DNA from: Methanobrevibacter sp.
Lineage (GTDB): Archaea; Methanobacteriota; Methanobacteria; Methanobacteriales; Methanobacteriaceae
Assembly: GCF_017410345.1 (NCBI RefSeq)
Contig: NZ_JAFQQZ010000023.1
Coordinates: forward strand, 1-53,759
Reading direction: 5' to 3'
DNA length: 53,759 nt
Shown: positions 18,260 through 27,237 of the stretch, piece by piece
How positions within the stretch are numbered: position 1 is the first letter of the stretch
How the letters are laid out: each line of letters opens with the position of its first letter
Made by a program: the position numbers and the translations under genes
The notes under the pieces: model-generated
The model's database searches: none
The model's input: the letters and a program-made list of their open reading frames with translations, nothing else
What the model was told of the DNA's origin: nothing

Positions 18260-18393
18260 TTTTTACATAGATAATTTTTATTATTATCCTAATCTAAACA
18301 ATCATTTTTACATAAATAATTTTTATTCTTCTCCTAAATTTTAAACAATCATTTTTAATAGAAAATTTTTATTATTCTCATATTTTAAAAATC
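18260..18393. repeat. Three imperfect tandem repeats (43-47 bases)
   Basis: Units beginning ATTTTTACATA and ending AAACAATC recur at about 18260-18303, 18304-18350 and, more diverged, 18351-18393. The 3' end of the neighbouring minus-strand gene (ATTTACATGAAGAATTTTT at 18394-18412) looks like a fourth relative, so the array may have grown from the gene end. Confidence 0.65.
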
Positions 18394-18395
18394 AT

Positions 18396-19358
18396 TTACA
18401 TGAAGAATTTTTCTTTGCAGTATTCGTATTCAATTTCCTTTTCTTCATCTAATGAATTTTTATAGAATTGAGCAGCGAAGTATAAATCGTGAATGGCTAA
18501 ACCATAGTTATAGACCAATATTCTTTCCTTATCGTTGGTTCTGCCTTCTGCTTCACCTAGCAATACATCAGTATTGTTTGCAATTGACTTGAATTCATTG
18601 AAGTATTTGAAGCCACGGATCTGTTCAATTTCATCAGTAAATACCTTATCAAAGAACAGGTCACAGTTCTGGAATCCTAAAGTCATGATAGGGATGATGG
18701 TAACTCCTTCTTTATAGCATTCATCAGCAGCGAAATCTTCTGTAGCTCTTGTTACTGCAGAGATAATCAAATCACTATCCCTTACGGTTTCTTCGTAGGT
18801 GTCGCACAATTCAAATTTTACATTTGGATATTTTGAGAAATGTTCCATGAACCTTTCTTCATGGTTGTGATATTTATATAGCTTTAAGGTGATTTCACGA
18901 TCAGTAATCTGTGACATCAAAACTTCTATGCATGCAAACATGATGTTTCCCAATCCGAACAGGCCTACTGTTTTAAAATCTTTTTTTGCATACATGATTG
19001 CTGAATGAGCAGCTGCAGCTCCTGTTCTTAATGTTGTAATGTATTCAACGTCCATAACAGCTTTTAAAATACCGGTATCTGCTTCATACAATAACAGATC
19101 ACTCATCATTACAGTACGTTTCTCTCCAGGTTTCAAGCCATGACGGCCAATCATTTTATTGCATACAAGGTTTTCTTCCTCATACATGCATGGCATGCAT
19201 GCATAGTAGTCACCATTATCTTGACCAATACGGGTTTTAGCAGGCATAACAAACTTTGCTTTGTTTTTTAATGCGAAATCAACCCATTCATAAAAGCTTT
19301 CTGCAGGCAATTTAGTACCAATCCTTTTACAAGTTTCAAAATCAAATATTTTAATCAT
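18396..19358 (-). CDS. Ornithine cyclodeaminase/mu-crystallin family dehydrogenase
   Basis: NAD(P)-binding protein of the OCD/mu-crystallin/alanine dehydrogenase family. The substrate half ends in TGILKAVMDVEYITTLRTGAAAA, and the Rossmann motif is VGLFGLGNIMF. Length 320 is typical. GGGGGA precedes the ATG. Family members make or reduce imines and cyclise amino acids; several act in siderophore or cell-surface precursor pathways. Placed between the TagD-like fusion and the aminotransferase, it likely contributes a modified amino compound for the surface polymer. True ornithine cyclodeaminase activity is not implied. Confidence 0.78.
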   Translation of the reverse strand: MIKIFDFETCKRIGTKLPAESFYEWVDFALKNKAKFVMPAKTRIGQDNGDYYACMPCMYEEENLVCNKMIGRHGLKPGEKRTVMMSDLLLYEADTGILKAVMDVEYITTLRTGAAAAHSAIMYAKKDFKTVGLFGLGNIMFACIEVLMSQITDREITLKLYKYHNHEERFMEHFSKYPNVKFELCDTYEETVRDSDLIISAVTRATEDFAADECYKEGVTIIPIMTLGFQNCDLFFDKVFTDEIEQIRGFKYFNEFKSIANNTDVLLGEAEGRTNDKERILVYNYGLAIHDLYFAAQFYKNSLDEEKEIEYEYCKEKFFM

Positions 19359-19497
19359 GGCTTTTCCCCCATCATTTCAATTTTTTTATTTAATTATTTT
19401 TTAAGATTTAATGGTTTTTTATTTGGAATTTTTAGTTTTTTCAGTTTTTTTATACAATTTGGAGTTTTTTATTTTTTTTAATTTTTTTACAGCATTA

Positions 19498-20802
19498 TTA
19501 GTTTTGAGTGTTTTTCACTTTCTCCAATATTTCAACAATCTTTATGGATTCATCTTCAAACACACCCATTGATTCAATGCGATTGTTTTTCAGCATGGTT
19601 GACATTGCCTTTATCAAATACTTGAATCCATTTCCTTCAAAGTTTGTATTGTACAATTCAGCATCGACTTCTCCTGGCTTATGGAGAGAGAAGTTCTTGC
19701 TTCTCCACCAGTTCCCTCTCATGCGTATTGTTCCCTTTGTTCCAATGATTTCCAATTGGTTGTCAACACGCACTACATTTCCTACATTGATTACAGCTCT
19801 TCCATTAGGATATACAAAGTTCATTGATGCAAATTCGATTTCATCCCCTTCCTTTGTAACCTTGAAATCTGCATTTTCATAATCCTGGCCCATGATTTTT
19901 AACATAGGCAACAGAGTCAATGCGCTTAAGTCATAAAATAAGTTTGAACGGTTCTCATCATCTTTGGATATGGAACAGTTGAAACTCAATATGTCTCCAA
20001 TCAAACCACCTTGAGTCATCCATAGCAATTGATTGAATACATAGATATGAACCATCTTGATGTTTTCCATCAATATTACATTTTTTTCCTTTGCCAGATT
20101 AATTAATTCTTCCAGTTCATTGGATTTGAATGTAGCAGGTGAATCGTAGATGACATGCTTGCCTGCATTCAAAACCTTTCTGATATAATTAAATCTCTTT
20201 TCAATAGCGCAGTGAATATAGACAATGTCTGACTGTTCAATCATTTCATTTAAGTTTTCAAATTCATTTTCCACATTGTATCTTTCTTGGAAAGCATCCA
20301 ATATCTTTTTATCATCACTAAAAACATTTTTTACCTGAAAACCATTTACCAATTTTGCTTCCTTCACCAATTCATTGTCATCTATTTCATCGGTGATAAT
20401 ACCTATATCATAATTTTCAAAGGTTTCTTCCCTAAGTTGGGTGCTTGAGATGCCTTTTGTCCTTTCAAGATATACCATATTGCAGTATCTTGACAAATGG
20501 TCAAATTTTCCAACCCAGTCATCACCGATTACAAAGGCATCAATGTCGTATTTGATTATGTCACCGATTTTTTGGCCGAGATACTCCTCAACGATGATCT
20601 CATCAACCAAGCCAGTGTTTTTCACATTTTCGATTCTTGTTGCAAGTGTGTCGTGAACGCTTAATTTTCCACGGCCAATGTCGTAATTTTCTCCAGTAAC
20701 ACCGACAATTAAATAATCTCCATATTCCTTTGCCCTTTTTAGAATATTATAGTGTCCTTTGTGAAATAAATCGAATGTTCCATATGTAATAATCTTCTTC
20801 AT
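19498..20802 (-). CDS. TagD-like glycerol-3-phosphate cytidylyltransferase fused to Gfo/Idh/MocA-like domain
   Basis: Residues 1-130 form a TagD-type cytidylyltransferase: TYGTFDLFHKGH (HxGH) at about residues 6-17, GDDWVGKFD, and RTKGISSTQLRE. It would make CDP-glycerol from glycerol 3-phosphate and CTP. Residues about 135-434 resemble a Gfo/Idh/MocA oxidoreductase, but the usual GKHVxxEKP catalytic lysine motif reads GKHVIYDSP, so redox activity is doubtful. A frame extension to a TTG at 20817 exists; the ATG at 20802 with AGAGGTTTGATT is preferred. The gene starts just after gpsA, which supplies its substrate. Fusion boundaries are estimated. Confidence 0.85.
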   Translation of the reverse strand: MKKIITYGTFDLFHKGHYNILKRAKEYGDYLIVGVTGENYDIGRGKLSVHDTLATRIENVKNTGLVDEIIVEEYLGQKIGDIIKYDIDAFVIGDDWVGKFDHLSRYCNMVYLERTKGISSTQLREETFENYDIGIITDEIDDNELVKEAKLVNGFQVKNVFSDDKKILDAFQERYNVENEFENLNEMIEQSDIVYIHCAIEKRFNYIRKVLNAGKHVIYDSPATFKSNELEELINLAKEKNVILMENIKMVHIYVFNQLLWMTQGGLIGDILSFNCSISKDDENRSNLFYDLSALTLLPMLKIMGQDYENADFKVTKEGDEIEFASMNFVYPNGRAVINVGNVVRVDNQLEIIGTKGTIRMRGNWWRSKNFSLHKPGEVDAELYNTNFEGNGFKYLIKAMSTMLKNNRIESMGVFEDESIKIVEILEKVKNTQN

Positions 20803-20813
20803 AATCAAACCTC

Positions 20814-21788
20814 TCAATCCTCAATGTTTTCCCATAATTTCTTAAAAGCAATTTTCGGAGGAATTTGTTTTATAATGACGTCATAAACAAAATCAACTAT
20901 TACACTTTCAGTATTAGTCTTTTCACAAATGTCCTTTATGGCCATAATTGAGTTCTTTCCTTCAAAAACAATTCCGCTTGCCTTTTCATCTACAATTATT
21001 CTCTGACCGTATAGCATGCCCAATGTGTGATTTCTGCTTTCGCTTGAAGTTGAAGTGAGCACAAGGTCACCGAATCCGCAGTATTCCCCAACTGTAGAGG
21101 AATCTCCACCTACACTTTCAATTATCTTTCTGGTTTCCTCAAAGCCTTTTGTCAGGACGGCATATCTTGCATTTTCATTGATGTTCATGCCTTCACAGAT
21201 TCCATTCGCTATTGCATTGATATTCTTCACAACCCCACAGATTTCAAGGCCAATCACATCGTCCAAAATCTTTACCTTAAATTGGGGGGTTGACAGGACT
21301 TCCTTGACTTTCATTGCATTCTCTTTGTTTTTTGAAGCTATATTTGAAACGGTTGCAAGATTTAAAACCATTTCAGATGCAAAGTTTGGGCCGGACAATG
21401 AGACATACCCATCATCGAAGTATTCCTCAATCAAATTTCCCATGGTTTTCAATGAAGGGTATTCAATGCCCTTTGCAGTTGATACGAGAATCGCATCACC
21501 ATCAATATGTTTTTTAAGGGCAGATAATGTGAATCTGAATGCAGAGGATGGAGTGGATATGAATATTACTTTACATTCCTTCAAGTCACTATAGTCAGTA
21601 GTGGCTATTATGTTCTCTTTCAGTTTAGTATTGGGATAATATTCGTTGTTGATATGGGTGGCATTAATGGCTTCAGCCAATTCCTCTCTTCTTAAATGCA
21701 GATATACTTCCTCTACATTTTGAGCTACTATTTGGGCTAAAGCAGTCCCTAAGCTGCCTGCCCCTATAATACCTACCTTATCCATCAT
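20814..21788 (-). CDS. gpsA: NAD(P)H-dependent glycerol-3-phosphate dehydrogenase (bacterial GpsA type)
   Basis: Reduces dihydroxyacetone phosphate to sn-glycerol 3-phosphate. The Rossmann motif GAGSLGTALAQ is at residues 8-18; the family signatures STAKGIE, SGPNFA, GVVKNINAIANGI (with the catalytic lysine) and EYCGFGDLVLT are all present. Length 324 is normal. It starts at tandem ATGs after GAGGTGAG (21788 or 21785). Archaea make lipids from sn-glycerol 1-phosphate with EgsA, so an archaeal GpsA needs another purpose; the next gene is a TagD-like enzyme that consumes this product. The pair therefore points to CDP-glycerol formation. Confidence 0.93.
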   Translation of the reverse strand: MMDKVGIIGAGSLGTALAQIVAQNVEEVYLHLRREELAEAINATHINNEYYPNTKLKENIIATTDYSDLKECKVIFISTPSSAFRFTLSALKKHIDGDAILVSTAKGIEYPSLKTMGNLIEEYFDDGYVSLSGPNFASEMVLNLATVSNIASKNKENAMKVKEVLSTPQFKVKILDDVIGLEICGVVKNINAIANGICEGMNINENARYAVLTKGFEETRKIIESVGGDSSTVGEYCGFGDLVLTSTSSESRNHTLGMLYGQRIIVDEKASGIVFEGKNSIMAIKDICEKTNTESVIVDFVYDVIIKQIPPKIAFKKLWENIED

Positions 21789-21831
21789 CTCACCTCTTTA
21801 TTCATATTGAAATATCTATTTTTTATTGTTC

Positions 21832-21935
21832 AAGGAAAGCAATTTTTCTATAAAATTCTATTCACTAAAGCTACTCTTTTATTAAGGAAAGCAATTTTTC
21901 TATAAAATTCTATTCACTAAAGCTCACTCTTTCAA
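21832..21935. repeat. 52-base tandem duplication at ubiD 3' end
   Basis: A 41-base sequence beginning AAGGAAAGCAATTTTTC is identical at 21832-21872 and 21884-21924, giving a 52-base period. The second copy includes the last codons and stop of the ubiD gene (stop at 21910), so the gene's 3' end has been duplicated into the spacer. Confidence 0.85.
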
Positions 21936-23175
21936 ATTTCTCCGGTTCTAAAATTGATTTGGTAGCATCCACACCTACTTTGGTGGTTGTTCCATCAATT
22001 TCAGAGGCTTTTGGATCCAATGAGGAACCTCTTGCCTTAGGTACAATTATTATGTCATCATCACCCTTTACACGGGTGGCTATTGCATATTCAATATCCT
22101 GCGGGTCAAAGATATCAACATCCTCATCCACCACAACAACATGCTTCAATGATGGATGTGCGGCAAGCGCTGCCATAATGATGTTCTTTCCATCCCCTTC
22201 AGTCTGCTTTTTCACTGAAACAGCTGCATGAAGCCAACAGCAGCCCCCTTCTGTAAGCACTACATTCTGTACGGTAGGAACGGTATTTTTCACTGCAGCG
22301 AATATTCTTGGCTCCTGCGGCATTCCTTGAAGCAGCTTATGTTCAAATCCTGCAGGTAAAATCGCATGATACATCGGATTTTCCTTTTTGATGTACATTT
22401 TTGAGAGCTTTATTACAGGCTCCTCCCTTACATAATCATAAGTGTCGGTCAGGTCTACAAACGGACCTTCAGGAGCAGTTTCATCAATCAATATTTTTCC
22501 TTCGAATATTATGTCCGCTTCAGGAACATTGATTCCATTTTTGCAGGTTACGAGCTCCAATTCCCCATCTTTAAATCTGTTGGCCACTTCCATCTCATCA
22601 GCATCTATCGGTATTGAAGTGGTGCATGCAAGAAGAATTGCCGGTTCCATACCAATGGCTATTGAAATGTCTAAGTCCTTTCCCATATCCTTTGCCTTTT
22701 GGAAGTAAGTGTATAGGTTCCTTGGCACGATACGAATAGCCAATTTATTTTTCTCAAGAACAAGCATTCTATGAATGGAAGCATTTTGAATGCCGGTTTC
22801 AGGATCCCTTGCAAAAACGACACCTGCAGTGATGTAGGCCCCTCCGTCACGCTTATAGTGGGTGAGGATAGGAATCTTGCCTAAATCCACCCTTTTGCTG
22901 TCGTATTCATCAGCCAGATCAATGAATTTTGTCACTGGAGTGGGATTGTTCATTCCATCAATCACCTTGTATAAAATCTCATCGACTTGACAGCCAAGGG
23001 ATTGTGCTATCTTTTCTCTTGTATTGCAGATTCCAGATACTACCGGGATGTCATATCCCTTTACATTGTTTAGCATTACAGTATCCTTAGGATATTTTCG
23101 AAGAACCTTAGCGGCTTCATATTCTGCCTCAAGTTCTTCGTCAATTTGAATCACGTTAATAATGTCTTTAGTCAT
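21910..23175 (-). CDS. UbiD-family decarboxylase (probable anhydromevalonate phosphate decarboxylase)
   Basis: Prenylated-FMN dependent decarboxylase. In methanogens this UbiD lineage is the anhydromevalonate phosphate decarboxylase of the archaeal mevalonate pathway, acting after phosphomevalonate dehydratase. Family features are [25 protein letters not shown] near the middle, [14 protein letters not shown], and [22 protein letters not shown] with the catalytic acids. About 421 residues. The frame extends to a GTG at 23184, but ATG 23175 follows AAGTGATATTT and looks better. It lies downstream of purE; the flavin prenyltransferase partner UbiX is not in the window. Physiological substrate is inferred from the lineage. 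Confidence 0.85.
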   Translation of the reverse strand: MTKDIINVIQIDEELEAEYEAAKVLRKYPKDTVMLNNVKGYDIPVVSGICNTREKIAQSLGCQVDEILYKVIDGMNNPTPVTKFIDLADEYDSKRVDLGKIPILTHYKRDGGAYITAGVVFARDPETGIQNASIHRMLVLEKNKLAIRIVPRNLYTYFQKAKDMGKDLDISIAIGMEPAILLACTTSIPIDADEMEVANRFKDGELELVTCKNGINVPEADIIFEGKILIDETAPEGPFVDLTDTYDYVREEPVIKLSKMYIKKENPMYHAILPAGFEHKLLQGMPQEPRIFAAVKNTVPTVQNVVLTEGGCCWLHAAVSVKKQTEGDGKNIIMAALAAHPSLKHVVVVDEDVDIFDPQDIEYAIATRVKGDDDIIIVPKARGSSLDPKASEIDGTTTKVGVDATKSILEPEKFERVSFSE

Positions 23176-23258
23176 AAATATCACTTAATCTAATTTTCTC
23201 TTCCTTTTTTCATCTTTTAAATATTCTCAATAAGTATAATGGGAATTCATTTCCTTCA

Positions 23259-24263
23259 TCATAAATCAGCGTTTTTATATTTGATCCATTTCAAGTTCTC
23301 TTCTATTTGCTTGTCGGATATGGCAAGGATTTCTCCTGCAACTATTGCCGCATTTCTTCCATTGTCAATTCCAACGGTTCCGACAGGCACTCCCGGAGGC
23401 ATGTTTGCCATTGTGAGCAATGCATCCTGTCCGTCCAATTTTTTAGAGCATGGAACGCCAATGACAGGCTTTTCGGTCAATGCAACAACAGATCCCGCCA
23501 CAAGAGCGGACAAACCGCTTATTGCAATGAATATTTTAGCATTGTTTCTTTTGCTCATATAGGATTCAAAGTCCTTTGCATGTCTTATTGGAGAAATGTA
23601 ATCCAGCTTATATTCAATCTTCATTCTTTCAAGCAAGATGGCTACATTTTTAGCTATTTCCATATCGGAGTAGCTTCCTGCAAGTATCATCACATCTGGA
23701 GTGTCATCCAATTCCTCAAATTCCATCTTTTCATAATGCTCATCAGCCAAAAAGTCCTTTTTGAAGAATTCTCCTTCAAGGCTTTCAATAAGCTCCTTTT
23801 CACCCGCTTCAACCTTTTCCTGATATTCCACACGCAATGCAGAGATTCTTTCCGCCACTTCATTGTCATAGCTTGCGATGATTTCACCGGCAAGTATTGC
23901 AGCATTGTCCCCCCTATTTATTCCAACGGTTGTCACTGCTGTAGGGAAAGGCATTTGCACACAGGCATAGAGTGCATCGAGACCTCCGATCGCACCGTCA
24001 ACGGGAACTCCAATGACTGGCCTATGGGTGTATGCGGCTATTGCACCTGGCAGGTGAGCGGCAAGGCCTGCAATTCCTATGAAAACCTCAACACCAAGAT
24101 TAGTTGCATCCATAACAAGCCTTTTGACCTTATCATGGGTTCTATGAGCGGAAGCAACCTTTAGACTATATGGGATTTGAAGTTTTTCCAATATTTTTAT
24201 TGACTTTAGAGCTATTTCCTTATCAGAAGCACTTCCAAGAATTATCATGACTTTAGGAATCAT
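23259..24263 (-). CDS. purE: Tandem-domain PurE (N5-CAIR mutase/AIR carboxylase)
   Basis: Purine biosynthesis enzyme acting on aminoimidazole ribonucleotide. Domain 1 (residues 1-160) is intact: GSASDKEIA, SAHRTHDK and AGLAAHLPGAIAA. Domain 2 (about 188-325) keeps the fold (GSYSDMEIA, GLSALVAG, PVIGVP) but has lost the SAHR and AAHLPG residues (SPIRHA and SALVAG instead), so it is probably a structural or regulatory half. GGAGAAATAAG precedes the ATG. It heads the minus-strand block, but its link to the surface genes downstream is likely positional rather than functional. Confidence 0.9.
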   Translation of the reverse strand: MIPKVMIILGSASDKEIALKSIKILEKLQIPYSLKVASAHRTHDKVKRLVMDATNLGVEVFIGIAGLAAHLPGAIAAYTHRPVIGVPVDGAIGGLDALYACVQMPFPTAVTTVGINRGDNAAILAGEIIASYDNEVAERISALRVEYQEKVEAGEKELIESLEGEFFKKDFLADEHYEKMEFEELDDTPDVMILAGSYSDMEIAKNVAILLERMKIEYKLDYISPIRHAKDFESYMSKRNNAKIFIAISGLSALVAGSVVALTEKPVIGVPCSKKLDGQDALLTMANMPPGVPVGTVGIDNGRNAAIVAGEILAISDKQIEENLKWIKYKNADL

Positions 24264-24723
24264 CTTATTTCTCCATTAAAAAAATTAATCATTTCATTTC
24301 AATTATCATAAAAAGTTTTATATTGATAGATTTTTTTCAGTTGAAAAACCTTTTTGGCAATAGGTAATTATTTATTATTTTTCATTATATTATACTATAT
24401 ATTTCTTTGATAATATATATTTTATTAAAGGGATTTCCATTATTCTTGTGATATTGGTTTTTCAATAATTTCTTCAAAGTGTTTACAGTAATAGTTTTTT
24501 CAACGAATTTAATACCTTAAATTCAATAAAGATTAAATACTATTTAAATTAAATATAACTTTGAAAATGTAGTTTTTTTAACCTAATAAAGTCAAAAAAG
24601 TAGTATTATCACTAAATAAAACTTATTAATCTTTAAAATTAATTTGATTGATTATTAACTTAATTAAGTTTTATAAAAAAATTGAATTTAAATTTCAAAA
24701 ATCTTTAAAGATTGAGGTGTTGA
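24264..24723. other. Divergent AT-rich promoter region
   Basis: A 460-base spacer lies between the minus-strand purE block and the plus-strand glycosyltransferase genes. It holds several TATA-like runs (for example TTTAAATTAAATATAAC near 24544-24560) and AATTAAGTT-type near-palindromes at 24655-24672. The plus-strand gene has GAGGTGTTGA before its ATG. I see no RNA gene or open frame. Confidence 0.45.
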
Positions 24724-26937
24724 ATGGTCTTTTTAAGCATCATAATACCTTTTGATAAGCCAAACAGATATCTCAAGGATTGCTTGGACAGCATTGCAGA
24801 ACAGGAACTGAATGACACGGAAGTCATTTTGATAATAAATGGGATTGTAGAGGATATCAGCGAATTGCTCAGCAGCTATAATGATAAATTGAACATTTCA
24901 ATTAAGGAATTTGAAAATGAATTGGGTGTTGCTGCAGCTCGCAATGAAGGTTTAAAATTGGCTAAAGGGAGATATGTTTATTTCATCGACAGTGATGACT
25001 ATCTATACTCCAATGCTTTGGAAAAGTTAGTCGATGTTGCCCATGAAACGGATGCCGATTTCATTAATGGTGAAAGGGTAAATACAGCCTATATCAAAGA
25101 TAGATTTGAAGAGCAAAAGATTATTAGAGAGCAAGGCCAGCTTCTAAAAAAGGATGCAAGTGATTTGGAATATTCAATAAAATTGCTTGTAGGCACAAAA
25201 ACGACCCGATTGGAAATTTTATCTGTTTTACATTCCCTTATTAAAAGGGATATCATTGGAGATTTAAGCTTTGAAGAGGATAAGCGTTATCTCACCGATT
25301 ATAAATTCATACTGACTGTTTTTGAAAGGTCCAATTCATTTATTGGAGTTGAGGATGCGATATATGCGAAGAGACTAAGGGATGATCCCATCAATGCACC
25401 GTCACTTAATCAGGAAGAGAAGGAAAACAGCTTTTTAATGTATGCCAATGCCTATTATCATGTATTGGACCATCTCTCCCGATTGATTGAAGAGGCTCAT
25501 TTAGAGGGGAATCAATTTAATGAGGAAAAATATGAGATTCTTAAGGCTCGCATAACTAGAAAGCTTTTAAGATTCTACTTTAAAAAATTCTCGAGGGAAT
25601 TCCAGATTAGTGAAGATGAGGAGTGGAGAAATGAAAACTTTGATGTGATGAGTGACATCTCTCAAGACTTCAACATAGAGAATTATAGCTATTTAAAGAA
25701 GAAAGAAATTAAGGCATTGCAAAAAGGAAATAAGGCACAACTTTTAAATTATATTAAATTTAGGTCTCATAAAAAACATATCAGAAGGATATTCATTGAA
25801 CCATGGAGATTCAAGGCCTTAATCTATAGGAAAATAATTAATAAAAAGGAAATCCAACCTAAAAAACTGCTTTTTGAAAGCTTTTATGGAAAATATTACT
25901 CCGACAGTCCTAAGCACCTCTATGAATATTTATACAATAATCACAGGGATGATTTTGAGTTTGTTTGGGTATTGAATAAGGGCAATGTTGAAATTCCTGG
26001 AAATCCAAAAACAGTTAAGCGATTCAGCTTGGGCTATTATAGGCATATTGCCACAGCCGAATATTACATTTTCAATACAAGGCATCCAAGAAGGCTGGTC
26101 AAGAAGGAAGGCCAGAATTATATTTGCACTTGGCATGGAACCCCAATCAAAAGATTGGGCTTTGATCAGGGAAATCTTTATTTGGATAACCCCCGCAGTA
26201 AGCACGCTTATAGAAAGGATTCAAGTGAGTGGGATTACATGGTCTCTCCAAATTCTTTCACTACAGAGATTTACCGGTCAGCCTTTGCATATGAGGGGGA
26301 AATTATCGAGAGCGGGTATCCTCGAAACGACATTCTATACAATGCAGGAAGTGAAGAGGTCAAAAAGATTAGGGAAAGCCTAAGGATTCCTGATGATAAG
26401 AAAATAATCCTTTATGCACCTACATGGAGGGATGACGATTATTATGATACTGCAAGCGTAAGATTCAATCTGAAATTGGATTTGAACAGATTGAAAGAGG
26501 AATTCCAAGATGAGTACATTGTACTTTTAAGGCTTCACTATTTCATTGCAGACAATATTGACCTATCCGGTTGTGAGGATTTTGCATTCAATGTGAGCGA
26601 CTATGAGGACATTGCAGAATTATATTTAATCAGCGATATATTGCTTACAGATTATTCAAGCGTATTCTTTGACTTCGCCAATCTTAGAAGGCCTATTTTA
26701 TTCTATACATATGACTTGGAAAAATATGAAAATGTTTTAAGGGGATTCTACATTGATATCAATACGGAAGTTCCGGGGCCTTTGTTAAAAACCAATGATG
26801 AGGTTATTGAAGCAATTAACAATATAGAGAGCATTGAAAGGGAATACGAAGAGAAATATGATGAATTCTACAATAGGTTCTGTCATATGGATGATGGAAA
26901 GGCATCTGAACGTATTTACAATAGGATTTGGAAGTAA
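24724..26937 (+). CDS. Bifunctional GT2 glycosyltransferase / TagF-like glycerophosphotransferase
   Basis: The N-terminal GT-A domain (1-about 250) has SIIIPFDKPNRYLKDCLDSI, GVAAARNEGLKLAKG and FIDSDDY. The C-terminal TagF-like domain (about 375-737) has ICTWHGTPIKRLGFD, SGYPRNDIL, ILYAPTWRDDDYYD, LTDYSSVFFDFANLRRPILF and EVPGPLL. One chain could therefore add a sugar and a glycerol phosphate to the same surface glycan. It is a fusion of functions split elsewhere in the cluster and a paralogue of the 9780-10991 product. GAGGTGTTGA precedes the ATG. This architecture is known in methanogens by annotation; the product is uncharacterised. Confidence 0.9.
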   Translation: MVFLSIIIPFDKPNRYLKDCLDSIAEQELNDTEVILIINGIVEDISELLSSYNDKLNISIKEFENELGVAAARNEGLKLAKGRYVYFIDSDDYLYSNALEKLVDVAHETDADFINGERVNTAYIKDRFEEQKIIREQGQLLKKDASDLEYSIKLLVGTKTTRLEILSVLHSLIKRDIIGDLSFEEDKRYLTDYKFILTVFERSNSFIGVEDAIYAKRLRDDPINAPSLNQEEKENSFLMYANAYYHVLDHLSRLIEEAHLEGNQFNEEKYEILKARITRKLLRFYFKKFSREFQISEDEEWRNENFDVMSDISQDFNIENYSYLKKKEIKALQKGNKAQLLNYIKFRSHKKHIRRIFIEPWRFKALIYRKIINKKEIQPKKLLFESFYGKYYSDSPKHLYEYLYNNHRDDFEFVWVLNKGNVEIPGNPKTVKRFSLGYYRHIATAEYYIFNTRHPRRLVKKEGQNYICTWHGTPIKRLGFDQGNLYLDNPRSKHAYRKDSSEWDYMVSPNSFTTEIYRSAFAYEGEIIESGYPRNDILYNAGSEEVKKIRESLRIPDDKKIILYAPTWRDDDYYDTASVRFNLKLDLNRLKEEFQDEYIVLLRLHYFIADNIDLSGCEDFAFNVSDYEDIAELYLISDILLTDYSSVFFDFANLRRPILFYTYDLEKYENVLRGFYIDINTEVPGPLLKTNDEVIEAINNIESIEREYEEKYDEFYNRFCHMDDGKASERIYNRIWK

Positions 26938-26960
26938 TTTATAGCTTATCATTTTTTTAC

Positions 26961-27104
26961 ATGCCTATTTTTTTGAATAAACCGTGGAAAAGTGCTTGGT
27001 GTATTTATGGAGTATGCCTATTTTTTTGAATAAACCGTGGAAAAGTGCTTGGTGTATTTATGGAGTATGCCTATTTTTAGATAAATCATTTGGAAAAGTA
27101 CCTG
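26961..27104. repeat. 53-base tandem repeat, two perfect copies plus a diverged third
   Basis: The unit begins ATGCCTATTTTTTTGAATAA and ends TTTATGGAGT. Copies are at 26961-27013 and 27014-27066 (identical) and a diverged partial copy at 27067-27104. The array sits just after the GT2/TagF stop and within a 300-base spacer that otherwise holds only TATA-like sequence for the next gene. Confidence 0.92.
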
Positions 27105-27237
27105 AATTATTTTAGAATTTTATAGGACACTTAAATTTATTTATATGGATGTCTAATATTTAATTAGATTTTATATAAGTCATTGCTTTAATAATCATGA
27201 ATTAATTTTGTAATATATTAAATTTTTTGGGATATAT

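Noticed and set aside
23307-24164. 285-residue plus-strand open frame opposite purE
   Set aside because: The minus strand carries full PurE motifs; the plus frame has no family features or ribosome site.
26961-27104. CRISPR array from the 53-base repeats
   Set aside because: Units are contiguous with no unique spacers between them, and no cas gene is present.
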